From: Novosphingobium huizhouense | GTDB taxonomy: Bacteria > Pseudomonadota > Alphaproteobacteria > Sphingomonadales > Sphingomonadaceae | Direction of reading: 5' to 3' | Length of the DNA: 64,000 bases | Assembly: GCF_020179475.1 (NCBI RefSeq) | Contig: NZ_JAILXZ010000001.1 | Location: forward strand, 930,001-994,000 | Shown: positions 36,938 to 45,235 of the stretch, piece by piece | Position numbering within the stretch: the first letter of the stretch is position 1 | How the letters are laid out: each line of letters starts with the position of its first letter | Position numbers and translations under genes: made by a program | The notes under the pieces: generated by a model | Seen by the model: only the letters and a program-made list of their open reading frames with translations | Databases searched by the model: none | What the model was told of the DNA's origin: nothing

Positions 36938-38210
36938 GGAAAGACTCCACGCCGATCCTTCGCGGGTAGTCCTTCGGCCATTCCATCTGGGATGGTCGTC
37001 GGACACCGCGCAAGGCTCGCGCCCGGCGCGGCTGGTGGCCGACGTCCTCGCGCTCCCGGCGGCCGAGGCGGCCGAGGAGTATGCCCGCGTGCTCGTCGAT
37101 TTCGAGGAGCGGCACTGGCAGACCGAACAGCTGTTCCTCGAGCGCTACCACGAGGTCGAGCAACGCCTCGGCCTCGACGGCAGCGCGATCGATGCGGTGC
37201 GCAAGAAGCTGATCGGCGCCTACTTCTGCCACGAATACACGTACGCCGCGGCCGCGCTGATGAACCCCAGCGTGGTCCCGCATCCCGACCAGTCGGGCAT
37301 GTCGGGCGGCGCGGTGCGCTTCGTGATGTCGTTGCGCGCGGTGGGCGAGGGGCACATCAGCTCGATCGTGTTCCGCGAAGGCATCGCCAATGCCGACGGC
37401 AGCTTCCAGCTCTGGCCGCAGAGCCACTTCGCAACCGCGATGGGCATCGACGACACCTCGCTGGTCGATGCCGACAGCGCGGTGACGGTGCATCGCCACG
37501 CCGAATCGAGCCTGTCGAACTCGGTCATCTTCCCGATCACCGAGCAGCAGAAGGGCGGGCTCGAGGACTTGCGGCTGGTGCGCTTCGACCACGATGCGGC
37601 GGGCGGCGGCGACTACGAATGGATCGGCACCTATACCGCCTATTCGGGCAGCTCGATCCGCTCGGAACTGCTGCGCACGCGCGATTTCCGCGAATTCGTG
37701 CTCGAGCCGATCGAGGGCAGGGCCGGGCGTAACAAGGGCATGGCGCTGTTCCCGCAGAAGGTGAACGGGCGCTACTGCATGGTCGGGCGCCAGGACGGCA
37801 AGAACCTGTTCCTGATGTATTCGGACCGGCTCGACTGCTGGGACGACGACGGCGTGCTGCTGATGGAGCCGAAGTACCCCTGGGAGTTCATCCAGATCGG
37901 CAATTGCGGCGCGCCGATCCTGACCGATGCCGGCTGGCTGCTGCTCACCCATGGCGTGGGCGCGATGCGCAAGTACGCGCTCGGCTGCGCGCTGCTCGAT
38001 CGCGACGATCCCTCGCGGGTGCTGGCGCGCAGCCGCACGCCGCTGCTGACCGCGATCGACGCGGACCGTTTTGGATATGTCCCGAATGTCGTCTACACCT
38101 GCGGCGCATTGAAGGTGGGCGATGCGCTGCTGGTTCCCTATGGTATATCCGACAGCGCCGTCGGTTTTGCGACCGCGACGATCGCCGAGATACTGCAACT
38201 GATGGAGTAA
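36891..38210 (+). CDS. GH130-family glycoside phosphorylase/hydrolase-like protein
   Basis: About 439 aa with the five-bladed beta-propeller character of GH130 (mannoside phosphorylases and mannosidases). Landmarks: SRVVLRPFHLGW near residue 22, RFVMSLRAVGEGHISSIVFR near residue 145, NKGMALFPQKVNGRYCMVGR, GNCGAPILTDAGWLLLTHG. The TTG at 36891 is favoured by GGGGAG 5 bp upstream; GTG at 36885 is the alternative. The start lies inside the end of the GT4 fusion gene. It is followed by GDP-mannose genes, so it probably makes or recycles beta-mannosides. Confidence 0.82.
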   Translation: MSTDRSRAHTSLRILEERLHADPSRVVLRPFHLGWSSDTAQGSRPARLVADVLALPAAEAAEEYARVLVDFEERHWQTEQLFLERYHEVEQRLGLDGSAIDAVRKKLIGAYFCHEYTYAAAALMNPSVVPHPDQSGMSGGAVRFVMSLRAVGEGHISSIVFREGIANADGSFQLWPQSHFATAMGIDDTSLVDADSAVTVHRHAESSLSNSVIFPITEQQKGGLEDLRLVRFDHDAAGGGDYEWIGTYTAYSGSSIRSELLRTRDFREFVLEPIEGRAGRNKGMALFPQKVNGRYCMVGRQDGKNLFLMYSDRLDCWDDDGVLLMEPKYPWEFIQIGNCGAPILTDAGWLLLTHGVGAMRKYALGCALLDRDDPSRVLARSRTPLLTAIDADRFGYVPNVVYTCGALKVGDALLVPYGISDSAVGFATATIAEILQLME

Positions 38211-38256
38211 CGCCCTGTTTCCAAAGGGCGCCACGCGGGGAAGAAGACGGGATTAC

Positions 38257-39297
38257 ATGAACGATATCATTCCGGTAGTGCTGTGCGGCGGCAGCGGCAC
38301 CAGGCTCTGGCCCCGCTCGCGCAAGGCCAAGCCCAAGCCGTTCCTCCCGCTCGTCGGTGATTCGACGCTGTTCGAGGCGACCGTGCTGCGCTGCGACAAG
38401 GCGGCGGGCTTCGGCGATCCGGTGATCGTCACCGGCGCGGCGCACCTCGAGCATGTCGAGGCGCAGCTGCCCGACCGCGCGCACACCGCGATCATCGTCG
38501 AGCCCGAAGGCAAGAACACCGCCGCTGCGATCGCGCTCGCCGCGCTGCGCCTGCCCGAGGACGCGGTGATGCTGGTCTGCCCGAGCGACCACCACATCGG
38601 CGATGTCGCCGCGTTCCAGGCCGCGGCCCGCGAAGCGGCGGCGCTCGCCGCGCAAGGCTGGCTGGTCTCGTTCGGGATCGCGCCGACCGCGCCCGAGACC
38701 GGGTTCGGCTACCTCAAGCGGGGCGAGGCGATCGACGGGAGCGCCGGCGCCCGGGTCGAGAAGTTCGTCGAAAAGCCCAACCTCGAACGTGCGATCGAAT
38801 TCCTCGGCCACGGCGGCTACTCGTGGAACGGCGGCATCTTCGCGTTCCGCGCCGGCACCTTCCTCGACGAGCTCGCGGCGCATCGCCCGGCGCTCCATGC
38901 CGCGGTCAAGGCCGCGGTCGATGCGGGCAGCGCCGAGGGCCTGCGCTTCCATCCCGATCCCGCGGCCTTCGCCCGGATCGAAAGCGAATCGGTCGACTAC
39001 GCGGTGATGGAGAACACCAGCCGCGCGGCGATGGTCCCCGCCGTCATGGCCTGGTCGGACATCGGCAACTGGCAGGCGCTGCACGAAGCGCTCGAGCGCG
39101 ACGCCGACGGCAACGCGGTGAGGGGCCCCGCCGAGCTGAAGGATTGCAGCAACGTCCTCGTCCATTCCGATGGCCCGCGCGTCAACGTGGTCGGCGCGTC
39201 GAACCTGATCGTCGTGGTCGACAAGGACGAAGTGCTGGTCTGCACGCCCGAGGGCGCGCAGGCCGTGGGCAAGCTGTCGGGCGCGGCGAACCAGTGA
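38257..39297 (+). CDS. manC: mannose-1-phosphate guanylyltransferase
   Basis: Makes GDP-mannose from GTP and mannose-1-phosphate; 346 aa, the short form without a C-terminal isomerase domain. Signature IPVVLCGGSGTRLWPRSRKA at the N-terminus, KPKPFLPLVGD, LVCPSDHHIGD, and EKFVEKPNLERAIEFL with SWNGGIFAF. A small CGCCCT/AGGGCG hairpin (38211-38230) lies between the GH130 gene and this one. manA follows after 7 bp, so the isomerase domain is supplied separately. Confidence 0.95.
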   Translation: MNDIIPVVLCGGSGTRLWPRSRKAKPKPFLPLVGDSTLFEATVLRCDKAAGFGDPVIVTGAAHLEHVEAQLPDRAHTAIIVEPEGKNTAAAIALAALRLPEDAVMLVCPSDHHIGDVAAFQAAAREAAALAAQGWLVSFGIAPTAPETGFGYLKRGEAIDGSAGARVEKFVEKPNLERAIEFLGHGGYSWNGGIFAFRAGTFLDELAAHRPALHAAVKAAVDAGSAEGLRFHPDPAAFARIESESVDYAVMENTSRAAMVPAVMAWSDIGNWQALHEALERDADGNAVRGPAELKDCSNVLVHSDGPRVNVVGASNLIVVVDKDEVLVCTPEGAQAVGKLSGAANQ

Positions 39298-39304
39298 GGA
39301 CGCG

Positions 39305-40120
39305 GTGAGCAAGCTGCCGATCCGCACCGTCGAGAAGCCCTGGGGCAAGGACGTTCTGCCCGCACCGTTCGTCGCGCCGCTGGACAAGCGGATCGGCGAG
39401 ATCTGGTTCGAGCCGCCGGCCGAGGTGCCCTCGCTGCTGGTCAAGTACATCTTCACCAGCGAGAAGCTCTCGGTCCAGGTCCACCCCAGCGACGAACAGG
39501 CGGCCGCTTCGGGCGAGACCGAGGCGACCGGCTACGGCGGCAAGGAGGAGTGCTGGCTGGTGATCGACGCCGAACCGGGCGCGACGCTGGGCGTCGGCTT
39601 TGCCGGGCACGTCGATGCCGAAACGATGCGCGCCGCCGCGCTCGACGGCAGCATCGAGGACATGCTGGTGTGGCATCCGGTGGGGCCGGGCGACTTCTTC
39701 TACATCCCGGCCAACACCGTCCACGCGATCGGCGCGGGCGTCTCGCTGATCGAAATCCAGCAGAACTCGGACATCACCTACCGCCTCTACGACTACGGCC
39801 GCCCGCGCGAGCTCCATCTCGACAAGGGCATCGCGGTGTCGCGCGGCGAGCCGCTCGACCCGGCGCTGCGCAGGCACGTGCCGGAGCGCGGCACGGTCGA
39901 ACTGGCGAGCGGCCGCTATTTCACCGCGCACCGCGTCGACGGCCTGCCCGACGAAACCTTGCGCGCCGCCTATGCCGGTCCGCTGCTGGTGATCCCGCGC
40001 GAGGGCGAGGTGCGGCTGGGCGACGAGGTGCTGCGCCCGGGCGACTGCGCCTCGGCCCCGGGCATCGCCGCGCTGACGTTGCCGGCGGACGGACGGTACA
40101 TCTTGGTCAAGGCCGCCTGA
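39305..40120 (+). CDS. manA: class I mannose-6-phosphate isomerase
   Basis: Interconverts fructose-6-phosphate and mannose-6-phosphate; 271 aa, Zn-dependent cupin. Metal-site motifs: LSVQVHPSDEQA (His), GKEECWLVID (Glu) and FFYIPANTVHAIGAG (His). GTG start at 39305, 7 bp after manC. Supplies mannose-phosphate for GDP-mannose made by ManC; phosphomannomutase must be encoded elsewhere. Confidence 0.95.
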   Translation: MSKLPIRTVEKPWGKDVLPAPFVAPLDKRIGEIWFEPPAEVPSLLVKYIFTSEKLSVQVHPSDEQAAASGETEATGYGGKEECWLVIDAEPGATLGVGFAGHVDAETMRAAALDGSIEDMLVWHPVGPGDFFYIPANTVHAIGAGVSLIEIQQNSDITYRLYDYGRPRELHLDKGIAVSRGEPLDPALRRHVPERGTVELASGRYFTAHRVDGLPDETLRAAYAGPLLVIPREGEVRLGDEVLRPGDCASAPGIAALTLPADGRYILVKAA

Positions 40121-40173
40121 TCGGCCAACGCGCGTTCGGCGAGGCAGCGCTACCGCCTGCTTCATGCCGCCTG

Positions 40174-40258
40174 CCCTGAGCCTGTCGAAGGGCTGCTCTT
40201 CTCTTGCGTCGCTGCACGAAGCCCAAAGGCCAAGGACAGTCCTTCGACAAGCTCAGGA
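40174..40258. repeat. dispersed inverted-repeat element, copy 1
   Basis: CCTGAGCCTGTCGAAGG (40175-40191) and CCTTCGACAAGCTCAGG (40241-40257) are near-perfect inverted copies of a 17-bp motif. The same motif pair occurs at 51780-51845. It lies in the intergenic region after manA and could act as a REP-like element or transcription end. The rest of 40121-40351 shows no gene. Confidence 0.75.
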
Positions 40259-40351
40259 CGGGCGGGGTGGGCTAATTGTGCGTTCGGACCTCGTCCTCAT
40301 TCGTATCCGCACGTCTTGCGCAGCCGCGCGCATCGGGCGAAGCTTCGCGCC

Positions 40352-40795
40352 ATGATCGCCCAGACCATCCAGCTCGCGCTGGCGCCGGTGTTCGTGCTGG
40401 TCGCCATCGGCAACATCATGAACATCCTGACGACGCGGCTCGGCCGCGTGGTCGACCGTTCGCGCACGTTGCAGCAGCTCCACGCCGACACCACCGGCGC
40501 GGCGCACGACGCCGTGGTGGTCGAGATGCGCTATGTCGATCGCCGCATCCAGCTGATCGGCCATGCGCTGCTGCTTCTGGTGCTGAGCGGCATCGCCATC
40601 GGCGTGACCGTCGGCACGCTGTTCGTGGGCGAGATGGCGGGGCGCGAGTTCCGCACCGCCACCGGCATCACCTTCTTCATCGCGATCGCGCTGCTGATGG
40701 TGGCGCTGGTCTATCTGCTGCTCGAGACGCGGCTCGTCTCGAGCACGCTGCGCCTGCCGCGAGCATTGCTCGAACTGCACCGCAAGGACCTGTGA
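40352..40795 (+). CDS. DUF2721-family membrane protein
   Basis: 147 aa with three predicted transmembrane segments: residues ~8-26 (LALAPVFVLVAIGNIMNIL), ~72-92 (ALLLLVLSGIAIGVTVGTLF) and ~101-122 (ITFFIAIALLMVALVYLLL). The loop after TM1, TRLGRVVDRSRTL, is the conserved element of DUF2721 proteins. Function unknown; probably inner membrane. Converges on the PHA-system gene 10 bp downstream. Confidence 0.85.
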   Translation: MIAQTIQLALAPVFVLVAIGNIMNILTTRLGRVVDRSRTLQQLHADTTGAAHDAVVVEMRYVDRRIQLIGHALLLLVLSGIAIGVTVGTLFVGEMAGREFRTATGITFFIAIALLMVALVYLLLETRLVSSTLRLPRALLELHRKDL

Positions 40796-40805
40796 CCTCG
40801 CGCCC

Positions 40806-41111
40806 CTAGCGCAGCAGCTTGTCGCCCTTCTCGCGGATCGCGCCTTCGATCATGCCGCGCGCGAAACCGAGCCCGGCCGGGATCTCGACGTCGAACTCGA
40901 TCGCCTTGTCCTGGATCTCGAGCGCGCAGGGAATGGCGAAGCCCATCGCGCTGACGTCCATCTTCAGGTGGTCCTCGTCGAGCCAGTGCATCGCGATCGA
41001 CACCGCGCCGCCGAGCATGTCCGACGCCTTGCCCTCGGCTTCGCCGGCGCGCGCGTGGAGGCGGCGGCGGACCTCGTCCTTGCCGAGGGTGTGGGGAATC
41101 GAGACTTTCAT
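40806..41111 (-). CDS. polyhydroxyalkanoic acid system family protein
   Basis: 101 aa, matching the PHA_gran_rgn family: begins KVSIPHTLGKDEVRRRLHA and ends with ARGMIEGAIREKGDKLL. The family is associated with PHA granules in some species, but it also occurs where no PHA genes are adjacent, as here. Start overlaps the stop of the XpaC-like gene (ATGA), so it belongs to the telA operon. Confidence 0.82.
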   Translation of the reverse strand: MKVSIPHTLGKDEVRRRLHARAGEAEGKASDMLGGAVSIAMHWLDEDHLKMDVSAMGFAIPCALEIQDKAIEFDVEIPAGLGFARGMIEGAIREKGDKLLR

Positions 41112-41869
41112 GCAGGGTCCTTCGGCGCGACGAGCTGGGGCGCGCTGTCGAGCCCCTCGCCGTACTTGTAGTCGAGATAGCGGCCGCGCACCGCGAGCGC
41201 GTCGAGATCGCCGGCGGCAAGGGTGCGGCTGATCTCGTCGATTTCCTGGGCGATCTTGCCGAGCCCGTCGACCAGCTGCTGGTCGGCATCGCGACCGCCG
41301 CGCTGCTCCTTGCGCAAGTGCGGCGGGATCTTGCGCCAGCTTTCGACCATGCCGGGCAGGTGTTCGCCCACCAGCCGGCGCACCTCGCCGACCGGGGCGA
41401 GCGATCCGTCCAGCCCTTCGAGCTGAACCCCCAGGCCATCCAGCTGCACGCCGATGCGGTCGACCAGGTTCGCCGCCGGCGCGGGCAGCGCCGGGCGCTG
41501 CGCCTCGAGCCACAGCTCGGTGCGCGCGACCAGCGTGCGCGCGTCGCCGGTGTTGAGCGAGGCGAGGTCGGGCACCTTGAGCCGCGGATAGGTCGAGAAG
41601 AACCACGTCGCCGCGACCACCGCGAAGAACGTGACGACGAGCCCGGTGAAGCCGATCCCGTCGATCACCAGCCCGGCGACCATCGCCGCGGTCAGCACCG
41701 CCGCGATCGCCATCGCCACCCGCGCGACCTTGCGCGCGAGGTGCCGCCGGCGCACTTCGGCCGAGCGCTGGCCGATGGCGCGTCCTGTCACGCGCCGCCC
41801 GCCTTCGCGCTGGCGCACCAGCGACTGGCGCGCCTCGGCCAGGATTCGGTCGCTCTGCGAAGCGCTCAT
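41108..41869 (-). CDS. XpaC-like membrane protein of the telA operon
   Basis: 253 aa with two adjacent transmembrane segments (residues ~50-92: VAMAIAAVLTAAMVAGLVID and VVTFFAVVAATWFF) after a basic N-terminus, then a helical cytoplasmic domain. Position directly after telA and the topology suggest the XpaC/5-bromo-4-chloroindolyl phosphate hydrolysis family, which usually accompanies TelA. The sequence match is from general character, not a named motif. Confidence 0.65.
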   Translation of the reverse strand: MSASQSDRILAEARQSLVRQREGGRRVTGRAIGQRSAEVRRRHLARKVARVAMAIAAVLTAAMVAGLVIDGIGFTGLVVTFFAVVAATWFFSTYPRLKVPDLASLNTGDARTLVARTELWLEAQRPALPAPAANLVDRIGVQLDGLGVQLEGLDGSLAPVGEVRRLVGEHLPGMVESWRKIPPHLRKEQRGGRDADQQLVDGLGKIAQEIDEISRTLAAGDLDALAVRGRYLDYKYGEGLDSAPQLVAPKDPA

Positions 41870-43077
41870 CAGCCCTCCAGCGACAGCAGCGGCGAGGTTT
41901 CAGGCCCCGACAGCGCCTTGGCCTGGGCCGCGCCTTCGGCCCGCGCGATATAGCCCTTCGACTTCTCGACTTCGCCCGAAAGCGTGTCGACGGTCTGCTT
42001 CATCGCATCCAGTGCCTTGAGCTTGAACGTGTCGATCGTGTCCATCGTGTCGTAGATGTTCTGGAAGGCGCGCTGCAGCGTCTCCATCGGGATCGTGCTC
42101 GAGGCGGCCATCTCGTGGATCTTGCCGGTGTTCTCGCGCAGCAGCTTGCCGGTCGAATCGATGATGTTGGCGGTGGTGGTGTTGAGCGCGGTGATCTGCG
42201 CCAGCACCAGCTTCTGGTTGGTCATCGCCTGCGCCACGGTGACTGCGGTGCGCAGCGCGGCGACGGTGGTCGTGCTGGCGCGGTCGACGCCCTTGACCAG
42301 TTCGACGTTGTTCTTCTTGACGAGGTCGAGCGCGAGGTAGCCCTGCACCGTCACCGCCATCTGCGTCAGCAGGTCCTGCGTGCGCTGGCGGGTGTAGAAC
42401 AGCGCGCTCTCGCGGATCGCCTTGGCCTTGGCGGGATCGGAGTGGTCGAGATCGAGCGCGGCGTCCTCGAGCCGCTGGTCGAGCACCTTGGAGATGTGGA
42501 TCATCTGCTCGAGGTTGCCCATCGCCTCCCACAGCTTCTGCCGCTCGACGTCGATCGCGGCGTTGTCCATCAACAGCTCGTCCTTGCCCGAGGCGAGGCG
42601 CTCGAGGATCGCCTTGATGTGCCCCTGCGCCGAGGTGTAGCCGTCGAAGTAGTTCTTGAGCTTGTTGCCGAAGGGCAGGATGCCGAGGAACTTGCGCCCG
42701 GACGAGAGATTGCCCTGGCGGCCGGGATCGAGGTCCTCGACCGTGCGGCGCAGCGCGGCGAGATCGGCGCCGACGCCGGTGTCCTTGTCCATCGCCCGGA
42801 TCGGCCGGTCGAGGAAGCGGTTGGACATCCCCGCCGCGGCGCTGATCTCCTTGCGCCCCATCGCGGTCAGCTGGTCGACGCGCTTGCCGAATTCGGGGCT
42901 CTGCGCATCCTGCGCGACGAGGTCGGCGACGAAGGCGTCGACCTTGGCCTCGAGCTTGGACTTGGCGTCGTCGCTGACCGGCACCAGCCCCGCGGCCTGC
43001 GTCGGCGCGACCACCGGCACCGGCTCTGGCGGGGTGAGGGTGATCGGAGCGGCGGTATCGGTCGCGGTGCTGGCCAT
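41869..43077 (-). CDS. telA: toxic anion resistance (TelA) family protein
   Basis: 402 aa helical cytoplasmic protein. Landmarks: LGILPFGNKLKNYFDGYTSA near residue 130, RRTVEDLDPGRQG, ALFYTRQRTQDLLTQMAVTV, and NIIDSTGKLLRENTGKIHEM near residue 315. TelA proteins are linked to tellurite or other stress resistance and often pair with XpaC; the mechanism is not settled. First gene of a three-gene operon with coupled starts. The 130 bp to the enoyl-CoA hydratase end hold no gene. Confidence 0.9.
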   Translation of the reverse strand: MASTATDTAAPITLTPPEPVPVVAPTQAAGLVPVSDDAKSKLEAKVDAFVADLVAQDAQSPEFGKRVDQLTAMGRKEISAAAGMSNRFLDRPIRAMDKDTGVGADLAALRRTVEDLDPGRQGNLSSGRKFLGILPFGNKLKNYFDGYTSAQGHIKAILERLASGKDELLMDNAAIDVERQKLWEAMGNLEQMIHISKVLDQRLEDAALDLDHSDPAKAKAIRESALFYTRQRTQDLLTQMAVTVQGYLALDLVKKNNVELVKGVDRASTTTVAALRTAVTVAQAMTNQKLVLAQITALNTTTANIIDSTGKLLRENTGKIHEMAASSTIPMETLQRAFQNIYDTMDTIDTFKLKALDAMKQTVDTLSGEVEKSKGYIARAEGAAQAKALSGPETSPLLSLEG

Positions 43078-43207
43078 GATCTTCCTGTCGGTGGCGCAAG
43101 GGGCTGGCCGCCAAGATGGCGCTGGCGAGCCGAAGGTGCAAGCTGTGTTGTCGATGCAATACAGCCGTTGGTCGATCGGACGCGCCGGCAGCGCGCGGGC
43201 GGTGGGG

Positions 43208-44116
43208 TCAGCTCGCGTCGTCGTGCTCCGCGCCCGGGCCTGCCGCCTCCGGTCCGGCCCCCCGCCCCGCCCCCAGCCCCGCCCCCAGCCCCGCGCGGTA
43301 ATCGCCGAAAGCCGCGTCGCGGGCGCTGAGCGCGCGGGTCAGGCCCTCGCGCACCTCGGCGAAGGCCTGCCGGCTGGTCGGCGTGGCGAGCGCGAGCGCC
43401 TGCATCTCCGTCCCCGCGCGGATAGCGGCGCGCAGGCCCATGATCTCCATCGCGCGGTGGACCGAGCGCTTGTTGATCGCCTGCACGTCGGCGGGCACCT
43501 GCGCCACCTGCACCGCCATCGCCACGACCGCCTCGTCGAGCCGGTCGGCGGGATAGGCGCGGTTGGCGAAGCCCAGGCGCACCGCCTCGTTGCCGTCGAT
43601 CGCGTTGCCGGTCAGCATCATCTCCATCGCGCCGCGAAGGCCGCACAGCCAGGCGTGGAACTGGTTGTCGGGCGGGCTCATGTTGCGCACCGGCGGATAG
43701 CCGATCTGCGCATCCTCGGCGACGTAGACGAGGTCGCAGGCGGTGGCGAGCTCGGAGCCGCCGGCAAGGCACCAGCCGTGGACCTGCGCGATCACCGGCT
43801 TGGCGAGGTCCCAGATGCGGAAGGCGCCTTCGACCACGTGGCGCGCCCAGTGCCCGGCGCCGGGCGCGGTGTGGTAGGGAAACGGCGGCTCGGCCCCGCC
43901 CGCCAGATCGTAGCCTGCCGAAAAGCACGGACCCGCGCCGCGCAGGATGGTGACGCGCACCGCATCGTCGCCGTCACCCGCCTCGAGCAGGTCGAACAGC
44001 CGCGCACGCAGCGGGTTGGACAGCGCATTGCGCTTCTCCGGCCGGTTGAGCGTCAGGCGGCGCACGCCGTCCGCGGGGAAATCGACCAGCACGAGGTCGT
44101 GGCTGTCAGCGGTCAT
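43208..44116 (-). CDS. enoyl-CoA hydratase/isomerase family protein
   Basis: 302 aa crotonase-fold protein. N-terminal RLTLNRPEKRNALSN, oxyanion-hole segments FSAGYDLAG and GWCLAGGSELATACDLVYV, and DNQFHAWLCGLRGAMEMML. The position usually holding a catalytic Glu in hydratases (after GCLGG...) is replaced in part, so the exact reaction is open (hydratase, isomerase or hydrolase). The C-terminal 30 residues are low-complexity Gly/Ala. ATG at 44116; divergent from an SDR gene. Confidence 0.88.
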   Translation of the reverse strand: MTADSHDLVLVDFPADGVRRLTLNRPEKRNALSNPLRARLFDLLEAGDGDDAVRVTILRGAGPCFSAGYDLAGGAEPPFPYHTAPGAGHWARHVVEGAFRIWDLAKPVIAQVHGWCLAGGSELATACDLVYVAEDAQIGYPPVRNMSPPDNQFHAWLCGLRGAMEMMLTGNAIDGNEAVRLGFANRAYPADRLDEAVVAMAVQVAQVPADVQAINKRSVHRAMEIMGLRAAIRAGTEMQALALATPTSRQAFAEVREGLTRALSARDAAFGDYRAGLGAGLGAGRGAGPEAAGPGAEHDDAS

Positions 44117-44277
44117 GGGCCTCTCCGTGGTTTGCGGCCAAGCGTGGCGGCGCGCCCGGCGTGCGTCAACGGTTGCGCAACCTGATCCAAGTGCGAGTGC
44201 ATGGCGCGGCAAGGCGCACCTATCACCGGCGCAAAGGCGCGCGGCGAACGGTCGGCCGGCGATACGGGAGAGACGCG

Positions 44278-45090
44278 ATGGCAGGGCAAGGGCGGCTCGA
44301 GGGCAAGCGGGCGATCGTGCTCGGCGCGGCGGGCAAGGACAACATGGGGCAGGTCATCGCCCGGCGGCTGGTGGCTGAAGGCGCGATTGTCCTGGTCGCC
44401 GGGCGCAAGCCGGAATACCTCGAGCAATTCGTCGCGGCGCATCCGGGCCAGGGCTTCATGGCGCTGTGCGACATCACCAGCCGCGCCGACAACAAATCGC
44501 TCGCCGCCGCCGCCCTCGCGCAGATGGGCGGGGTCGACATCGCGGTCAACGCCACCGGCTGGGGCCTGCTCAAGCCCTTCCTCGACACCACCGAGGACGA
44601 GATCCAGCGCATTTCGGACCTGCAGTTCAAGGGGCCGTACATGTTCTTCCAGGCGATGATCGAGGCAATGCGCGAGGGCGGCTCGATCGTGCAGATCTCG
44701 TCGGCGACGGCGACGATCATGCTCAACGACCACGCCGCCTACATGGGCACCAAGGCCGGCACCGATCACGTGATCCGCTGCATCGCCAACGAGTTCGGCG
44801 CGCAGGGAATCCGCGCCAATTCGATCTCGCCGGGCCTGACCGAGACCCCGATGACCGCCGAGGCGGCGCAGACGCCGGGGCTGTGGGAGGCGTTCCTGCC
44901 GTCCTATCCGCTCGGCCGGGTGGGCACGGCCGAGGACATCGCCGCGGCGGTCGTCTGGCTCGCCTCGGACGAATGCTTCATGACCGGGCAGAATCTCCAG
45001 GTGAACGGCGGGCTGACGCTGCGCCGCAATCCGTGGAAGGAGGAGATCGCCGCTTCGGTGGCGGCGGCGATCGGCGCGCAGGACGGCTGA
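44278..45090 (+). CDS. SDR-family oxidoreductase
   Basis: 270 aa. Cofactor loop AIVLGAAGKDNMGQVIARRL is an unusual version of the TGxxxGxG motif. Catalytic residues are in IVQISSATATI (Ser) and AAYMGTKAGTDHV (Y-x3-K). C-terminal MTGQNLQVNGGLTL is normal. A strong GGGAGAGAC lies 6 bp before the ATG. Substrate unknown; the divergent enoyl-CoA hydratase suggests acyl or terpenoid metabolism. Confidence 0.92.
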   Translation: MAGQGRLEGKRAIVLGAAGKDNMGQVIARRLVAEGAIVLVAGRKPEYLEQFVAAHPGQGFMALCDITSRADNKSLAAAALAQMGGVDIAVNATGWGLLKPFLDTTEDEIQRISDLQFKGPYMFFQAMIEAMREGGSIVQISSATATIMLNDHAAYMGTKAGTDHVIRCIANEFGAQGIRANSISPGLTETPMTAEAAQTPGLWEAFLPSYPLGRVGTAEDIAAAVVWLASDECFMTGQNLQVNGGLTLRRNPWKEEIAASVAAAIGAQDG

Positions 45091-45130
45091 GCGCCCGCCG
45101 CGACGCGGTAACGCTTTGCAACAAAAGCTT

Positions 45131-45159
45131 GCCCCCGACGCTTCGCGCTTGTCCGGGGC
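45131..45159 (+). terminator. possible hairpin terminator after SDR gene
   Basis: GCCCCCGAC and GTCCGGGGC pair with one mismatch around an 11-base loop, 40 bp after the SDR stop. No run of T follows, so it could also be a processing or pausing hairpin. Confidence 0.35.
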
Positions 45160-45235
45160 GGCCGGCTGCGTCACTATCTCTCGATAAGCAAGGCCGCCCG
45201 GCAAGGGCGGACCGACACGGGAGACCGACAGCCTG

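Noticed and set aside
34514..37006. 830-codon minus-strand open frame
   Set aside because: Antisense of the GT4 fusion gene; composition is that of a high-GC shadow and no motif is present.
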